Positions 21,177 through 29,834 are shown, counted from the first letter of the stretch. The stretch: 31,074 nucleotides of DNA from an uncultured Oscillospiraceae bacterium (GCA_910578735.1 CAJTSQ010000028.1:1-31074); one strand, 5' to 3'. Numbers and translations: made by a program. The notes: a model not told the origin generated them from the sequence alone.

Positions 21177-22678
21177 AGCTGTATTTTGAGACGTCTAATT
21201 TCCCCTGGTCCCCGGAGCGCTACCACTACGCCGCCGAGCAGATGATGCTAACCATCTTCCCCGGCGAGCGTCCCGAGTACCCCGAGGGCCCCCTGCCCCG
21301 GGACCTGAGCGGTGAGGACAACGCGGCTGTGTTTACCCTCCACCGGGGGAAGAAGCTGACCAACATCAGTGTTCTGGTTTTCCGTCCCCAGGGATATTAT
21401 AATGGTGTGAGCCGTTTCCCCTCCGAGGAACTGGACCGCCCTCCGGAGGAGGTCTATCACACCGTCCAGCACGCCCTGAAGCTGGCCTTCTACAAGGCGG
21501 GCACCGCCCTGCTGGGCGCGGAGCCCCCCTGGGGAGCCCTCACCGGCGTGCGCCCGGTAAAGCTGCCCACCCGGGCCATCCTGGCGGGGAGTACCCCAAA
21601 TCAGGCCCGGAAGGAGCTGGAAAAGGAGTACCATGTCTCCCCGGACCGGGCAAAGCTGGCGGTGGACTGCGCCCAGGCCAGCGTGGCGGCCCAGCGGTCG
21701 CTGCACTCCCGCCAGGTCTCCCTCTACATCGGCATCCCCTTCTGCCCCACCCGATGCGCCTACTGCTCCTTTGTCTCCGCCGACGTGGGCCGGACCTTGA
21801 AGCTGGTGGAGCCCTATGTGGACGGTCTGCTCCGGGAGGTGTCCGAGACGGGCCGGGTGCTGAAGGAGGCGGGACTCGATGTCCGCTCCTTCTACATGGG
21901 AGGCGGCACCCCCACCACCCTGTCCGCGGAGCAGCTGGACCGGCTGCTGTCCCACTGTGAGCAGCACCTCCCCCTGGCGGGCTGCACCGAGTACACCGTG
22001 GAGGCCGGCCGGCCCGACACCATCACCCGGGAAAAGCTGGAGGTGCTGAAGGCCCATCAGATCGGCCGCGTCTCCATCAACCCCCAGACCCTGGAGGACC
22101 CCGTGCTGGAGGCCATCGGCCGGAAGCACTCCGCCGGAGATATCCGGGCGGCCTACGACCTGGCCCGGGCGGTCGGCTTTGGCTGCGTGAACATGGACCT
22201 CATCGCCGGTCTGCCTCAGGACAGCTTCCAGGGCTTCCGGCGCTCCCTGGAGGGGGTGCTGGACATGGGCCCGGAGAACATCACCGTCCACACCCTGGCC
22301 CTGAAGCGGGGCTCCGCCCTGATGGAACAGCGGCGAAACCTCCCCGGCGGGGGCGAGGTGGCCAAAATGTTGGATTTTTCCCGTGAGCGCTTGACAACAG
22401 AGGGTTATTTCCCATATTATCTATACCGGCAGAAATACATGTCCGGCTCTCTGGAGAACGTGGGCTGGGCTAGACCGGACACCGAGAGTCTGTACAACAT
22501 CGTCATGATGGAGGAGCTTCACACCGTCGTCTCCCTGGGGGCCGGTGGAGTGACCAAACTGGTCGGCGGCGGAAATATTCTCCGCCTCACCAACCCCAAA
22601 TACCCCCAGGACTACCTGTCCGGCCTGGATAAGGTGCTGGGGCAGAAGGCAGAAATCGGGGCGTTTTACCGGACGTAG
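21173..22678 (+). CDS. hemZ: Oxygen-independent coproporphyrinogen III oxidase-like radical SAM protein HemZ
   Basis: Radical SAM enzyme of the HemN/HemZ group, linked to anaerobic haem synthesis. The 501-residue length equals B. subtilis HemZ. The N-terminal ~180 residues are HemZ-specific. The radical SAM core begins at about 184 with SLYIGIPFCPTRCAYCSF, where CxxxCxxC binds the 4Fe-4S cluster. FYMGGGTPTTL (about 242-252) and EYTVEAGRPDTI (about 274-285) are SAM and substrate segments. QKYMSGSLENVGWARP and GAGGVTKLVG lie near the C-terminus. The start is GTG at 21173, overlapping the XRE stop. The TAG stop is the first codon of an inverted repeat (GTAGGGACGC). Haem synthesis is not proven; related proteins have other roles. 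Confidence 0.87.
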   Translation: MKLYFETSNFPWSPERYHYAAEQMMLTIFPGERPEYPEGPLPRDLSGEDNAAVFTLHRGKKLTNISVLVFRPQGYYNGVSRFPSEELDRPPEEVYHTVQHALKLAFYKAGTALLGAEPPWGALTGVRPVKLPTRAILAGSTPNQARKELEKEYHVSPDRAKLAVDCAQASVAAQRSLHSRQVSLYIGIPFCPTRCAYCSFVSADVGRTLKLVEPYVDGLLREVSETGRVLKEAGLDVRSFYMGGGTPTTLSAEQLDRLLSHCEQHLPLAGCTEYTVEAGRPDTITREKLEVLKAHQIGRVSINPQTLEDPVLEAIGRKHSAGDIRAAYDLARAVGFGCVNMDLIAGLPQDSFQGFRRSLEGVLDMGPENITVHTLALKRGSALMEQRRNLPGGGEVAKMLDFSRERLTTEGYFPYYLYRQKYMSGSLENVGWARPDTESLYNIVMMEELHTVVSLGAGGVTKLVGGGNILRLTNPKYPQDYLSGLDKVLGQKAEIGAFYRT

Positions 22679-22777
22679 GGACGCATCACGATGCGTCCGC
22701 CACTTCATCGCGTGCCCTTTTTGCGTCCGCCACTCCATCGGCACACCCTTTTGCGGACGCTTGGTGAAGCGTCCCTA
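22676..22777. repeat. Foldback repeat containing the hemZ stop codon
   Basis: Arms 22676-22700 and 22753-22777 are inverted (TAGGGACGC...GCGTCCGC against GCGGACGC...GCGTCCCTA) with about three mismatches. The loop carries an imperfect direct repeat of about 30 bases beginning TGCGTCCGCCACT. No T run follows the right arm. Confidence 0.8.
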
Positions 22778-22805
22778 CCGATTTCAACCAAGAGAGGAGA
22801 TTCCT

Positions 22806-23744
22806 ATGGCCTACCAATTACAGGAGATTAACCGGCGTATCCAGAGCGATGTGGTAGAGTTTCTGGCAGAATGTGACGAGAATTACGCCCAGCGGGTGTC
22901 GCTGGCGGCGGACAGGATCCTGTCCAACCTGGAACACAGCCCCATCGTGCTGCTGTCCGGCCCGTCCGGCTCAGGCAAGACCACCACAGCCATGAAGATT
23001 GCCGAGGAGCTGCGCCGCCGGGGCGTCAACTCCCACGCGGTGGCCATGGACAATTACTTTGTCACCCTCAACCCCAAAACCGCGCCCCGCACCCCCGACG
23101 GGGCCATCGACTACGAATCCCCTCTCTTCCTAGACATGGACCTGCTCAGTGACCATTTCACCGCCCTGTCCCGGGGGGAGGAGATCCTGGTTCCCCGGTA
23201 TGAGTTTGCCCGGCAGATGCGCAACGACAGCCTGGGCACCCCGCTGAAGCTGGAGAAAAACGAGATCGCCATCTTCGAGGGCATCCACGCCCTCAACGAC
23301 GACATAACCGGCCGCCACCCGGAGGCCACAAAGCTGTACATCTCCGCCCGTTCCAACATCAACGAGGGGGCCGTCCTGCGCTTTAAGGGCACCTGGATGC
23401 GGCTCACCCGCCGGGCTGTCCGGGACTACAGCTTCCGGGGCACCGAGGTGGCCCGGACCCTGGACATGTGGGCCAACGTCCGCCGGGGAGAGAAGCTGTA
23501 CATCTCCCCCTTCAAGGGCAAGGCGGATATCGTCTTCGACTCCTCCCTGCCCTATGAGGTGCCGGTGATGAAGAACTACGCCCTTCCCATCCTCCGGAGT
23601 GTCCCCCAGGACAACGAGCGCCACGACGAGATGGTGGAGCTGGTGCGGTCTTTCGACCACTTTGAGGCCATCGACCCCGCCCTGGTGGCCAAAGACTCCC
23701 TCCTCCGGGAGTTTATCGGCGGCGGGAGCTACAAGTACCACTGA
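22806..23744 (+). CDS. Uridine kinase-like nucleoside kinase (P-loop)
   Basis: The 312-residue protein has Walker A GPSGSGKTTT (about 54-63) in LLSGPSGSGKTTTAMKIAEE. AMDNYFVTLNPKTAPRTPDG (about 81-100) and NEIAIFEGIHALND (about 154-167) are typical of uridine kinase/phosphoribulokinase proteins. LRFKGTWMRLTRRAVRDYSF (about 198-217) is the lid region. The N-terminal ~45 residues are an added helical part. AGAGGAG lies before the ATG at 22806; upstream in-frame starts lie in the repeat. The phosphate acceptor (uridine, cytidine or other) cannot be read from sequence. Confidence 0.85.
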   Translation: MAYQLQEINRRIQSDVVEFLAECDENYAQRVSLAADRILSNLEHSPIVLLSGPSGSGKTTTAMKIAEELRRRGVNSHAVAMDNYFVTLNPKTAPRTPDGAIDYESPLFLDMDLLSDHFTALSRGEEILVPRYEFARQMRNDSLGTPLKLEKNEIAIFEGIHALNDDITGRHPEATKLYISARSNINEGAVLRFKGTWMRLTRRAVRDYSFRGTEVARTLDMWANVRRGEKLYISPFKGKADIVFDSSLPYEVPVMKNYALPILRSVPQDNERHDEMVELVRSFDHFEAIDPALVAKDSLLREFIGGGSYKYH

Positions 23745-23767
23745 TCCTGAACACGGAGTGATCCAAC

Positions 23768-25615
23768 ATGCCATATTTGCCCACCTACGATTCCCGGGAC
23801 AGCCGCTACAAAACTCCATACGGCGCGGTGGCTGATGGGACGCAGGTACAGTTTACCCTCCGCCCGCCCCGTGCGGAGGGCTACTCCCACGCCAGCCTCA
23901 CCGCCCGCTTTGAGAGCCGGCACGACGAGACCCTCATTCTAAAAATGCCCTGGCAGGGCCACGACCTGGGCCAGGACATCTTCTCTGCAGAGCTGGATAC
24001 CGCCGGCTACATCGGCCTGGTGTGGTACTCCTTCCGTCTGGAAAAGCTGGATGGCCGCAGCCAGGAGCTGGGCCCCTATCAGCTCACCGTCTACGACGGA
24101 ACGGAGGAGGTCCCCAGCTGGTTCGGCCAGGGGGTGACCTACCAGATCTTCCCGGACCGGTTCGCCCGCAGCCGGATTCCCGACCCGGAGGGGCTGGTGG
24201 GGGGGCGGACCGTCCACCAGGACTGGGAGGACTTCCCCGATTACCGCCCCGACGACCGGGGGGAAATCCGCAACCGAGACTTCTTCGGCGGGGATTTCCA
24301 GGGGGTCATCGACAAACTGGACTATCTGAAGAGCCTGGGGGTGGAGACCCTCTACTTCAACCCCATCTTTGAGGCGGCGGAAAACCACCGCTACGGCACC
24401 GCCGACTATGGCCGGGTGGACCCCATGCTGGGCACCAACGAGGACTTTTCCCGGCTGTGCGGCGAGGCCCACAGGCTGGGGATGCGGGTGATTCTGGACG
24501 GGGTGTTCAACCACACCGGCTATGTGAGCCGCTACTTCAACGGCGACGGCTTCTACCCCGAGGCGGGGGCCAAGCAGAGCTGGAACTCCCCCTACCGCTC
24601 CTGGTTCAGCTTCACCCAGTGGCCCAACAAATACGACAGCTGGTGGGGCATCTACTCCCTGCCCGCCGTCAACGAAAACGACCCCGGCTACCGGGACTTC
24701 ATCTTCGGCAGTGAGGACAGCGTGGTCCGGCACTGGCTCCGGGCCGGGGCGGACGGCTGGCGGCTGGACGTGGCCGACGAGCTGCCCGACGACTTTGTGG
24801 CCGGTATCCACGCCGCCGCCCGGGCGGAGAAGCCCGACGCGGTGATCATCGGCGAGGTGTGGGAGGACGGCTCCACCAAGGTGGCCTACGGCGTGCGCCG
24901 CAAGCACATCCTGGGGGGCCACTGCGACGGGCTGATGAACTACCCCCTGCGCTCCGCCATCCTGTCCTTCTTTCAGGGGGGCGGGGCAGAGGCATTCGTC
25001 AAGGGGATGGAGACCATCCGGGAGAACTACCCCCCCTTCGCCTTCTACTCCGCCATGAACTCCCTGGACACCCACGACACCCCCCGCCTGCTCACCCTTC
25101 TGGGCGCGGGTGGCGAGTACCGGGACCAGTCCAAGGAGTGGCGGGCTCAGTTCCGCCTGTCCCCCAGGCAGCGGACCCGGGGAAAGGATCTGCTCAAAGC
25201 CGCCGCCCTGCTGCTGTTCTGCTTCCCCGGCTCCCCCACGGTGTACTATGGGGACGAGGCGGGGATGGAGGGCTTTGAGGACCCCTTCAACCGCCAGACC
25301 TACCCCTGGGGCCGGGAGGACACCGGCCTGCTGGCCTGGTACCGCTCTCTGGGTCAGCTGCGGGGGAACCATCCCGCCCTGCGCCGGGGCGGCATCCGGT
25401 ACGTTCTGGGGAAAGGCCCCCTCCTGGCCTTTCTCCGGGAGACGGAGGAGGAGCGGCTGCTGTGCGCCTTCAACGCCGGGGACGAGGAGCGGGCCTTCCC
25501 CTTGGACGAGGGCCGGCTGATTCCTCTTCTGGGCGCCCCCCATTTCTCCCAGCAGAACGGGCTGTATACCATCGCCCTGCCGCCCCGCTCAGGCGCGGTA
25601 TTCCTTCTGCGGTGA
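23768..25615 (+). CDS. GH13 alpha-amylase-family glucan hydrolase (neopullulanase/cyclomaltodextrinase-like)
   Basis: Intracellular (no signal peptide) alpha-glucan enzyme of 615 residues. The N-terminal ~120 residues form a beta-sandwich as in CBM34-bearing enzymes. The (beta/alpha)8 barrel starts at WFGQGVTYQIFPDRFARS. The GH13 conserved regions are visible: ILDGVFNHTG (I), GWRLDVADE with the nucleophile Asp (II), IIGEVWED with the acid/base Glu (III) and LDTHDTPR with the transition-state Asp (IV). A C-terminal beta domain ends the protein. It probably degrades maltodextrin, cyclodextrin or glycogen-derived oligosaccharides. It starts 23 bases after the kinase gene and converges with another GH13 gene. 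Confidence 0.9.
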   Translation: MPYLPTYDSRDSRYKTPYGAVADGTQVQFTLRPPRAEGYSHASLTARFESRHDETLILKMPWQGHDLGQDIFSAELDTAGYIGLVWYSFRLEKLDGRSQELGPYQLTVYDGTEEVPSWFGQGVTYQIFPDRFARSRIPDPEGLVGGRTVHQDWEDFPDYRPDDRGEIRNRDFFGGDFQGVIDKLDYLKSLGVETLYFNPIFEAAENHRYGTADYGRVDPMLGTNEDFSRLCGEAHRLGMRVILDGVFNHTGYVSRYFNGDGFYPEAGAKQSWNSPYRSWFSFTQWPNKYDSWWGIYSLPAVNENDPGYRDFIFGSEDSVVRHWLRAGADGWRLDVADELPDDFVAGIHAAARAEKPDAVIIGEVWEDGSTKVAYGVRRKHILGGHCDGLMNYPLRSAILSFFQGGGAEAFVKGMETIRENYPPFAFYSAMNSLDTHDTPRLLTLLGAGGEYRDQSKEWRAQFRLSPRQRTRGKDLLKAAALLLFCFPGSPTVYYGDEAGMEGFEDPFNRQTYPWGREDTGLLAWYRSLGQLRGNHPALRRGGIRYVLGKGPLLAFLRETEEERLLCAFNAGDEERAFPLDEGRLIPLLGAPHFSQQNGLYTIALPPRSGAVFLLR

Positions 25616-25616
25616 C

Positions 25617-25656
25617 AAAAAACGCTGCCCGCCTGGACCTGGCGGACAGCGTTTTT
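25617..25656. terminator. Bidirectional terminator between convergent GH13 genes
   Basis: AAAAAACGCTG.CCGCC (25617-25633) pairs with GGCGG.CAGCGTTTTT (25641-25656) with one mismatch around TGGACCT. The T run on plus and A run on minus make it work in both directions. Confidence 0.88.
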
Positions 25657-25681
25657 CCGTTGGATATGGGGCACTCCGCCC

Positions 25682-26980
25682 TTACGCCCTGCCGGGCGTG
25701 GCGGACTCAAAGATCACAGGCCGGCCCTGACAGCTCACCCGGCCGAATTTCACCTCCACCTGTCCGCCATCGGCCAGGTTGGGATAGCGCCCGTCCGGGG
25801 CCTCCACCTCCACCAGGCCCTGGTTCCCCTTCATGCTGAATATGCCGACCAGCTGTCTCCCCCCAGCCTGGTGGACCGCATAGAGGATATCCCCGGGGCG
25901 TGCGCTGACACAGTAGCTGCTGTGGGTAAGCAGCGGGTGCTGCTTCAGCCGGTAAAGCCTCCGGAGCTGTTCGCTCCGGTCCGGCCCGGCGGTCCAGTCC
26001 ACAGGGTCCTTTTCAAAGAGGTCGGGCCAGTGGGAGCAGCTCACCTCCTGCCCGCCGTAGAGCAGAGTCATCCCCTTCTGAAAGTAGAGAAAGGCGGTCC
26101 AGTTCAGGAGCGCGGCCTCGCCGGGGATGGATGCCGCGGCCCGCAGTCTGTCGTGGTTTTCCAGATAGCGCAGCTTCACATAGTTGTCCGGGTACATGGC
26201 CTCCTGCCGGTCGATCGCCTGGGCATACCGGCTCAGGGAACGCTTCCCGTCCAGATAATCCATGAAATCCTGGTAGATATCGTACTCATAGCTCACATCA
26301 AAGGCCTGGAAAATCTCTGAATCAGACAGGGCCGTGATGCCCTGTTCCCGGGCGAACCGGATAAATTCCGGCTCCACCGACTCGGCCAGCCAAATACAGC
26401 CAGGGCGGACCGTCTCCACCGCCTCTCTGGCCCGGAGCCAGAAGTCCAGCGGCACCAGGGGGGCCACATCACACCGGAAGCCGTCCACCATGGAGGCCCA
26501 GTATTTCAAGGTCTCAATCTGATACTCCCACAGTCCGGGGTTGGCATAATCCAGGTCTACAATATCGCTCCAATCCCCCACATGGTTGCCAAAGCTGCCG
26601 TCCGCCCTGCGGTAGAACCACTCCGGATGGTGGGCCAGCAGCCAGGAGTCGGGGGAGGTGTGGTTATACACCACATCAATGATACATTTCATACCCAGGC
26701 GGTGGATATCGTCCACCAGCCTCTGGAAGTCCGCCAGGGTGCCGTAGTCGGGATTAACCGCCCGGTAGTCTGATATGGCGTAGGGGCTGCCCACCGTACC
26801 CTTGCGGGCTTTTACTCCGATGGGGTGAATGGGCATCAGCCAGATGATGTCCACCCCCAGCCCTTTGATCCGCTCCAGGTCCCGGCGGACCGCCTCAAAG
26901 GTGCCCTCCTCACTGTGGTTGCGGACAAATACCGAATACATGACCTGATTGCGATATTCCTTCGGGGTATTTTTTGCCAT
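25682..26980 (-). CDS. GH13 alpha-amylase-family enzyme (second, minus strand)
   Basis: A 432-residue barrel enzyme without signal peptide or N-terminal carbohydrate-binding domain, starting MAKNTPKEYRNQVMYSVFVR. The GH13 regions are CIIDVVYNHTS (I), GFRCDVAP with the nucleophile Asp (II), IWLAESVE with the acid/base Glu (III) and LENHDRLR with the third Asp (IV). The compact C-terminal domain runs from about residue 345. It is not a close match to the neighbouring 615-residue GH13 and probably differs in substrate. It has its own promoter (27050-27078), with AGGAGG before the ATG, divergent from the diguanylate cyclase gene. Confidence 0.88.
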   Translation of the reverse strand: MAKNTPKEYRNQVMYSVFVRNHSEEGTFEAVRRDLERIKGLGVDIIWLMPIHPIGVKARKGTVGSPYAISDYRAVNPDYGTLADFQRLVDDIHRLGMKCIIDVVYNHTSPDSWLLAHHPEWFYRRADGSFGNHVGDWSDIVDLDYANPGLWEYQIETLKYWASMVDGFRCDVAPLVPLDFWLRAREAVETVRPGCIWLAESVEPEFIRFAREQGITALSDSEIFQAFDVSYEYDIYQDFMDYLDGKRSLSRYAQAIDRQEAMYPDNYVKLRYLENHDRLRAAASIPGEAALLNWTAFLYFQKGMTLLYGGQEVSCSHWPDLFEKDPVDWTAGPDRSEQLRRLYRLKQHPLLTHSSYCVSARPGDILYAVHQAGGRQLVGIFSMKGNQGLVEVEAPDGRYPNLADGGQVEVKFGRVSCQGRPVIFESATPGRA

Positions 26981-27049
26981 AACGCCTGCCTCCTATGATA
27001 TCATTTCCCGCGCGCCGCCGCCGGCGGACCGCCGGAAGTCATCGCGCTG

Positions 27050-27078
27050 ATTTTATCACAGGCGATTCCCAGCGTCAA
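27050..27078 (-). promoter_or_regulatory. Promoter for the minus-strand GH13 gene
   Basis: On the minus strand, TTGACG (27073-27078), 17 bases, TAAAAT (27050-27055), with an upstream TGA giving an extended -10. The ~65-base leader contains a CCGCCGGCGG hairpin and the palindrome ATGATATCAT (26995-27004) next to the ribosome binding site. Confidence 0.7.
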
Positions 27079-27112
27079 GATTGGGCGGACGAAAATAAAG
27101 CTGCTTATTTCA

Positions 27113-27141
27113 TTGCATTTATCTTCTTTTTTTGGTATGAT
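27113..27141 (+). promoter_or_regulatory. Promoter for the diguanylate cyclase gene
   Basis: TTGCAT (27113-27118), 17 bases, TATGAT (27136-27141), preceded by TGG as an extended -10. The region is AT-rich, in contrast to its surroundings. Confidence 0.65.
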
Positions 27142-27212
27142 AACCGGAGGATAGAGACCCAAGCGGAACCGTATATCATGTGCATGAAGTGCGGCAAAAG
27201 GAGAATATCATA

Positions 27213-28130
27213 ATGGAAAAAATCTTAATTGTTGACGATAGCATTGTGCAGGCCTCCCAATTAAAATCCATTTTGGAGGCCGAGTATGACATCACCATCG
27301 CCCAGACGCCAGAGGAGGGACTGAGCCGGGCCAGCAACGAGGACTATTCCCTGATTCTGCTGGATGTGGTGATGCCGGGGATGGACGGATTTACCCTGCT
27401 GAAAAAATTGCAGGAGGAGATCATCACCCAGAGTGTTCCGGTCATTCTGATTACCAGCCTCTCCGATGTGGCCAACGAGCAGCGCGGGCTGATTCTGGGT
27501 GCCGTGGACTACATCACAAAGCCGTTCAACCCGCTGATTGTACAGGCCCGGGTGAACACCCACATTAAGCTGTACAACTACCGCCGCCAGGCCGAGCGGC
27601 AGTCCATGACCGACCAGCTGACCGGCGTCGCCAACCGGCGCAAGTACGACCGCTACAGCGCTGCCAGATGGCGCGAGTCGGTCCGGATGCAGGTCCCCTT
27701 CTCCATCTGTATGTTTGATATCGACCATTTCAAAGTGTATAACGACACCTTTGGCCATCCCGCCGGCGACAAGGTGATTGCCGCCGTGGCCAAGACGTTA
27801 TCCGCCCATCTTCGGCGCAGCACAGACTTTCTGGCCCGCTACGGCGGGGAGGAATTCGTGGCCATTTCCACCGGGGACCACTCCGAAAAGATGTTTGAAC
27901 ACATCAAAAAGGTCCGTCAGGCCATCGAAGACCTCCATATTCCCCACAATCCTTCCACCTCCGAATGGGTCACGGTCAGCATAGGGGGCGTTACGGTCAT
28001 CCCGCCCGCCGATGCCAAATACGCCTTTTACCTGCAAATCGCCGACACCATGCTGTATGACGCCAAGCGGCACGGGCGGAACCGGGTCGTTTGGGCCAAC
28101 GAACAGCTGAAGCAGCAGTTTGAAAAGTGA
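27213..28130 (+). CDS. Response regulator diguanylate cyclase (REC-GGDEF)
   Basis: Makes the second messenger c-di-GMP from two GTP when its receiver domain is phosphorylated. In 305 residues, the REC domain (about 1-120) has phospho-acceptor D51 in LILLDVVMPGMDG and the conserved Lys in YITKPFNP. The GGDEF domain (about 130-300) has FDIDHFKVYNDTFGH and the active-site motif GGEEF (211-215). RSTD (202-205), five residues before it, is a complete inhibitory I-site, so product inhibition is likely. The ATG at 27213 has AAAAGGAG (27196-27203) upstream. No histidine kinase is adjacent. A PilZ receptor gene follows 45 bases later. Confidence 0.95.
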   Translation: MEKILIVDDSIVQASQLKSILEAEYDITIAQTPEEGLSRASNEDYSLILLDVVMPGMDGFTLLKKLQEEIITQSVPVILITSLSDVANEQRGLILGAVDYITKPFNPLIVQARVNTHIKLYNYRRQAERQSMTDQLTGVANRRKYDRYSAARWRESVRMQVPFSICMFDIDHFKVYNDTFGHPAGDKVIAAVAKTLSAHLRRSTDFLARYGGEEFVAISTGDHSEKMFEHIKKVRQAIEDLHIPHNPSTSEWVTVSIGGVTVIPPADAKYAFYLQIADTMLYDAKRHGRNRVVWANEQLKQQFEK

Positions 28131-28175
28131 GGCCCGCAGCAGCGCCAGAGGAGTATAACAAACAGGAGATACGTT

Positions 28176-28871
28176 ATGAGACTGTTCAATCTATTTGGAA
28201 AACGGGCGGCCGAGCAGCCGCCCCATGGTAACAAACCGTCCAATGACGAGGAAGATCTGGACATCTATTCCGGGATGCGGGTGGAGGTAACCACCTATGA
28301 CGGCCGTATCCTCTTTGTGGCAAAGCTGATGGGCCTGCACGGGGACCAGGCGGAGCTGCACCAGTATTCACAGGCCGCAATTTCTCCGCCGGACGAGCCC
28401 CTCCCGGTTCAAATCCGCGGATACAGCGACCGGGACAGAAGGGCTGTCTATATGGAGGGCATCATCGCCCCCCTGCCCCAGGACAAATGGTCCGTCGCAG
28501 AGCTGAAGGTCCGGCGGGCCGGGAATGACCGCGCCTTTTTCCGCCTTGATACCAACCTGGACGCCACCGCCACCATGTTCAGCGGGCTGGCCATGGGAGA
28601 AAGGCCGTGCAAACTGCTGAATATCAGCGTCGGCGGGGCCTGCATCGGTTCAGAGACCGAGTACCACATGGGAGACAAATTTATGCTGAAGGTCCGTCTG
28701 CTGGAGGGCAGGCCGGAGTCGGTCATGTTCAGCCAGGTGATGCGCGTCACCGCAAAAGACAGCGGCAGCTTTGAATACGGATGCCAGTTTTTAGAGCTGA
28801 CTGAAGCCGACCAAGAAAAAATCACCCAAAACATTTTCGCGGCCCAGCGCGAAAAGAGGAACCGGACATAA
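28176..28871 (+). CDS. PilZ-domain c-di-GMP receptor (YcgR-like)
   Basis: The 231-residue protein has an N-terminal YcgR-like beta domain (about 29-110, IYSGMRVEVTTYDGRILFVA) and a C-terminal PilZ domain (about 115-225). The c-di-GMP motifs are R119xxxR123 (RAFFR) and N149xS151xxG154 (NISVGG), both complete. YcgR-type proteins slow flagellar rotation when c-di-GMP is bound (family knowledge), which fits a genome with a flagellin gene. AGGAG lies before the ATG. It probably shares a transcript with the diguanylate cyclase. Function at the motor is inferred. Confidence 0.9.
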   Translation: MRLFNLFGKRAAEQPPHGNKPSNDEEDLDIYSGMRVEVTTYDGRILFVAKLMGLHGDQAELHQYSQAAISPPDEPLPVQIRGYSDRDRRAVYMEGIIAPLPQDKWSVAELKVRRAGNDRAFFRLDTNLDATATMFSGLAMGERPCKLLNISVGGACIGSETEYHMGDKFMLKVRLLEGRPESVMFSQVMRVTAKDSGSFEYGCQFLELTEADQEKITQNIFAAQREKRNRT

Positions 28872-28997
28872 CCCCGAACAGGGGCGCGGTCATGGAGACC
28901 GCCTCATCGCGGATTCCCGTCAAAACGGGCAGATAATACCCGCCTTTATAAAAAGCTGTACTGTCGGAATCCCCCCGCCCCGCAAGCATCACACCGC

Positions 28998-29031
28998 AAA
29001 AGGCCCGCCATGGACAAGGCCATGGCGGGCC
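28998..29031 (-). terminator. Terminator hairpin for the LytTR gene
   Basis: GGCCCGCCATGG (29002-29013) and CCATGGCGGGCC (29020-29031) form a perfect 12-bp stem with a 6-base loop. On the minus strand it is followed by TTTT. The plus strand has no T run after it. Confidence 0.75.
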
Positions 29032-29066
29032 ACATTGACGTTATACACACTTGAGGCCGGTCTTCG

Positions 29067-29801
29067 TTACAATATTGCCTGCCCGTTTTGGAACACATAG
29101 GCCAGAAACGCATCCTTGATCTCCTTGTATTTTCCTCTGGGTACGGGTATCTCTGTCAGGCTGGACATGGTGATGGTCCGGTGGGTAATATTCTGCACAT
29201 AGCCCAAGTGAATCAGGTAGGAGCGGTGGGGGCGCAGGAAACAGCCGCTGGACACCAGGCGGCGGCTCAGTTCATCCAGGCTGCCGGTGCTCTCCAGCAC
29301 CTTGCCCGAGGTCAGGTGAAACAGCAGGGTATGGTGGATCACCTCGCAGAATTCCAGCTGATTGAGATTCAGGCGTGTAACCCCGCTCTTGCAGTGCAGG
29401 ATCAGGCCGCTCTCCTGCTCCTGCCTGCACTTTTCCAGGGCGGAGTCCATAACCCGCAAAAAGCCCTCCCACCGCAGGGGCTTGAGCTGATAAAAATACG
29501 CTTCCATCTGATAGGACTCCACCGCAAATTCCGGCGAGGAGGTAAGAAAAATGATTTTGATATTGGTGTCGTAATTCCGAATTTCCTCCGCCGCCTCGAT
29601 TCCGCTTTGCCCGGGCATCAGGATATCCAGAAACAACACGTCGAACTGGGCGCCCCGCTCGATTTCGGACAGCAGCTCCACAGGACTCTGGAAGGCCGTA
29701 TACACGATTTTCCGGTCCCGCTCCCTGCGGTACCGGTCCAAAAATGCCCGCAGCTCATCCAGCACGTTGTTATCGTCATCGCAAAACGCCACTTTTATCA
29801 T
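29067..29801 (-). CDS. LytTR-family response regulator (AgrA/VirR-like)
   Basis: Two-component DNA-binding regulator of 244 residues. The receiver domain (about 1-125) has the acidic pocket CDDD (7-10), phospho-acceptor D59 in FDVLFLDILMPG and the conserved Lys in YFYQLKPL. The C-terminal LytTR domain (about 138-238) carries LNQLEFCEVIHHTLLFHL, then FLRPHRSYLIHLGYVQNI and VPRGKYKEIKDAF. LytTR proteins usually bind direct repeats upstream of toxin, bacteriocin, quorum-sensing or pilus genes. No sensor kinase is beside it, so its signal is unknown. The gene is single, with its own promoter and terminator. Confidence 0.93.
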   Translation of the reverse strand: MIKVAFCDDDNNVLDELRAFLDRYRRERDRKIVYTAFQSPVELLSEIERGAQFDVLFLDILMPGQSGIEAAEEIRNYDTNIKIIFLTSSPEFAVESYQMEAYFYQLKPLRWEGFLRVMDSALEKCRQEQESGLILHCKSGVTRLNLNQLEFCEVIHHTLLFHLTSGKVLESTGSLDELSRRLVSSGCFLRPHRSYLIHLGYVQNITHRTITMSSLTEIPVPRGKYKEIKDAFLAYVFQNGQAIL

Positions 29802-29834
29802 TTCATTTCCACCTCACTTTACAGTCACACCGCC

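Noticed and set aside
23939..25543. 534-codon open frame antisense to the GH13 gene
   Set aside because: Shadow frame; all four GH13 motifs are on the plus strand.
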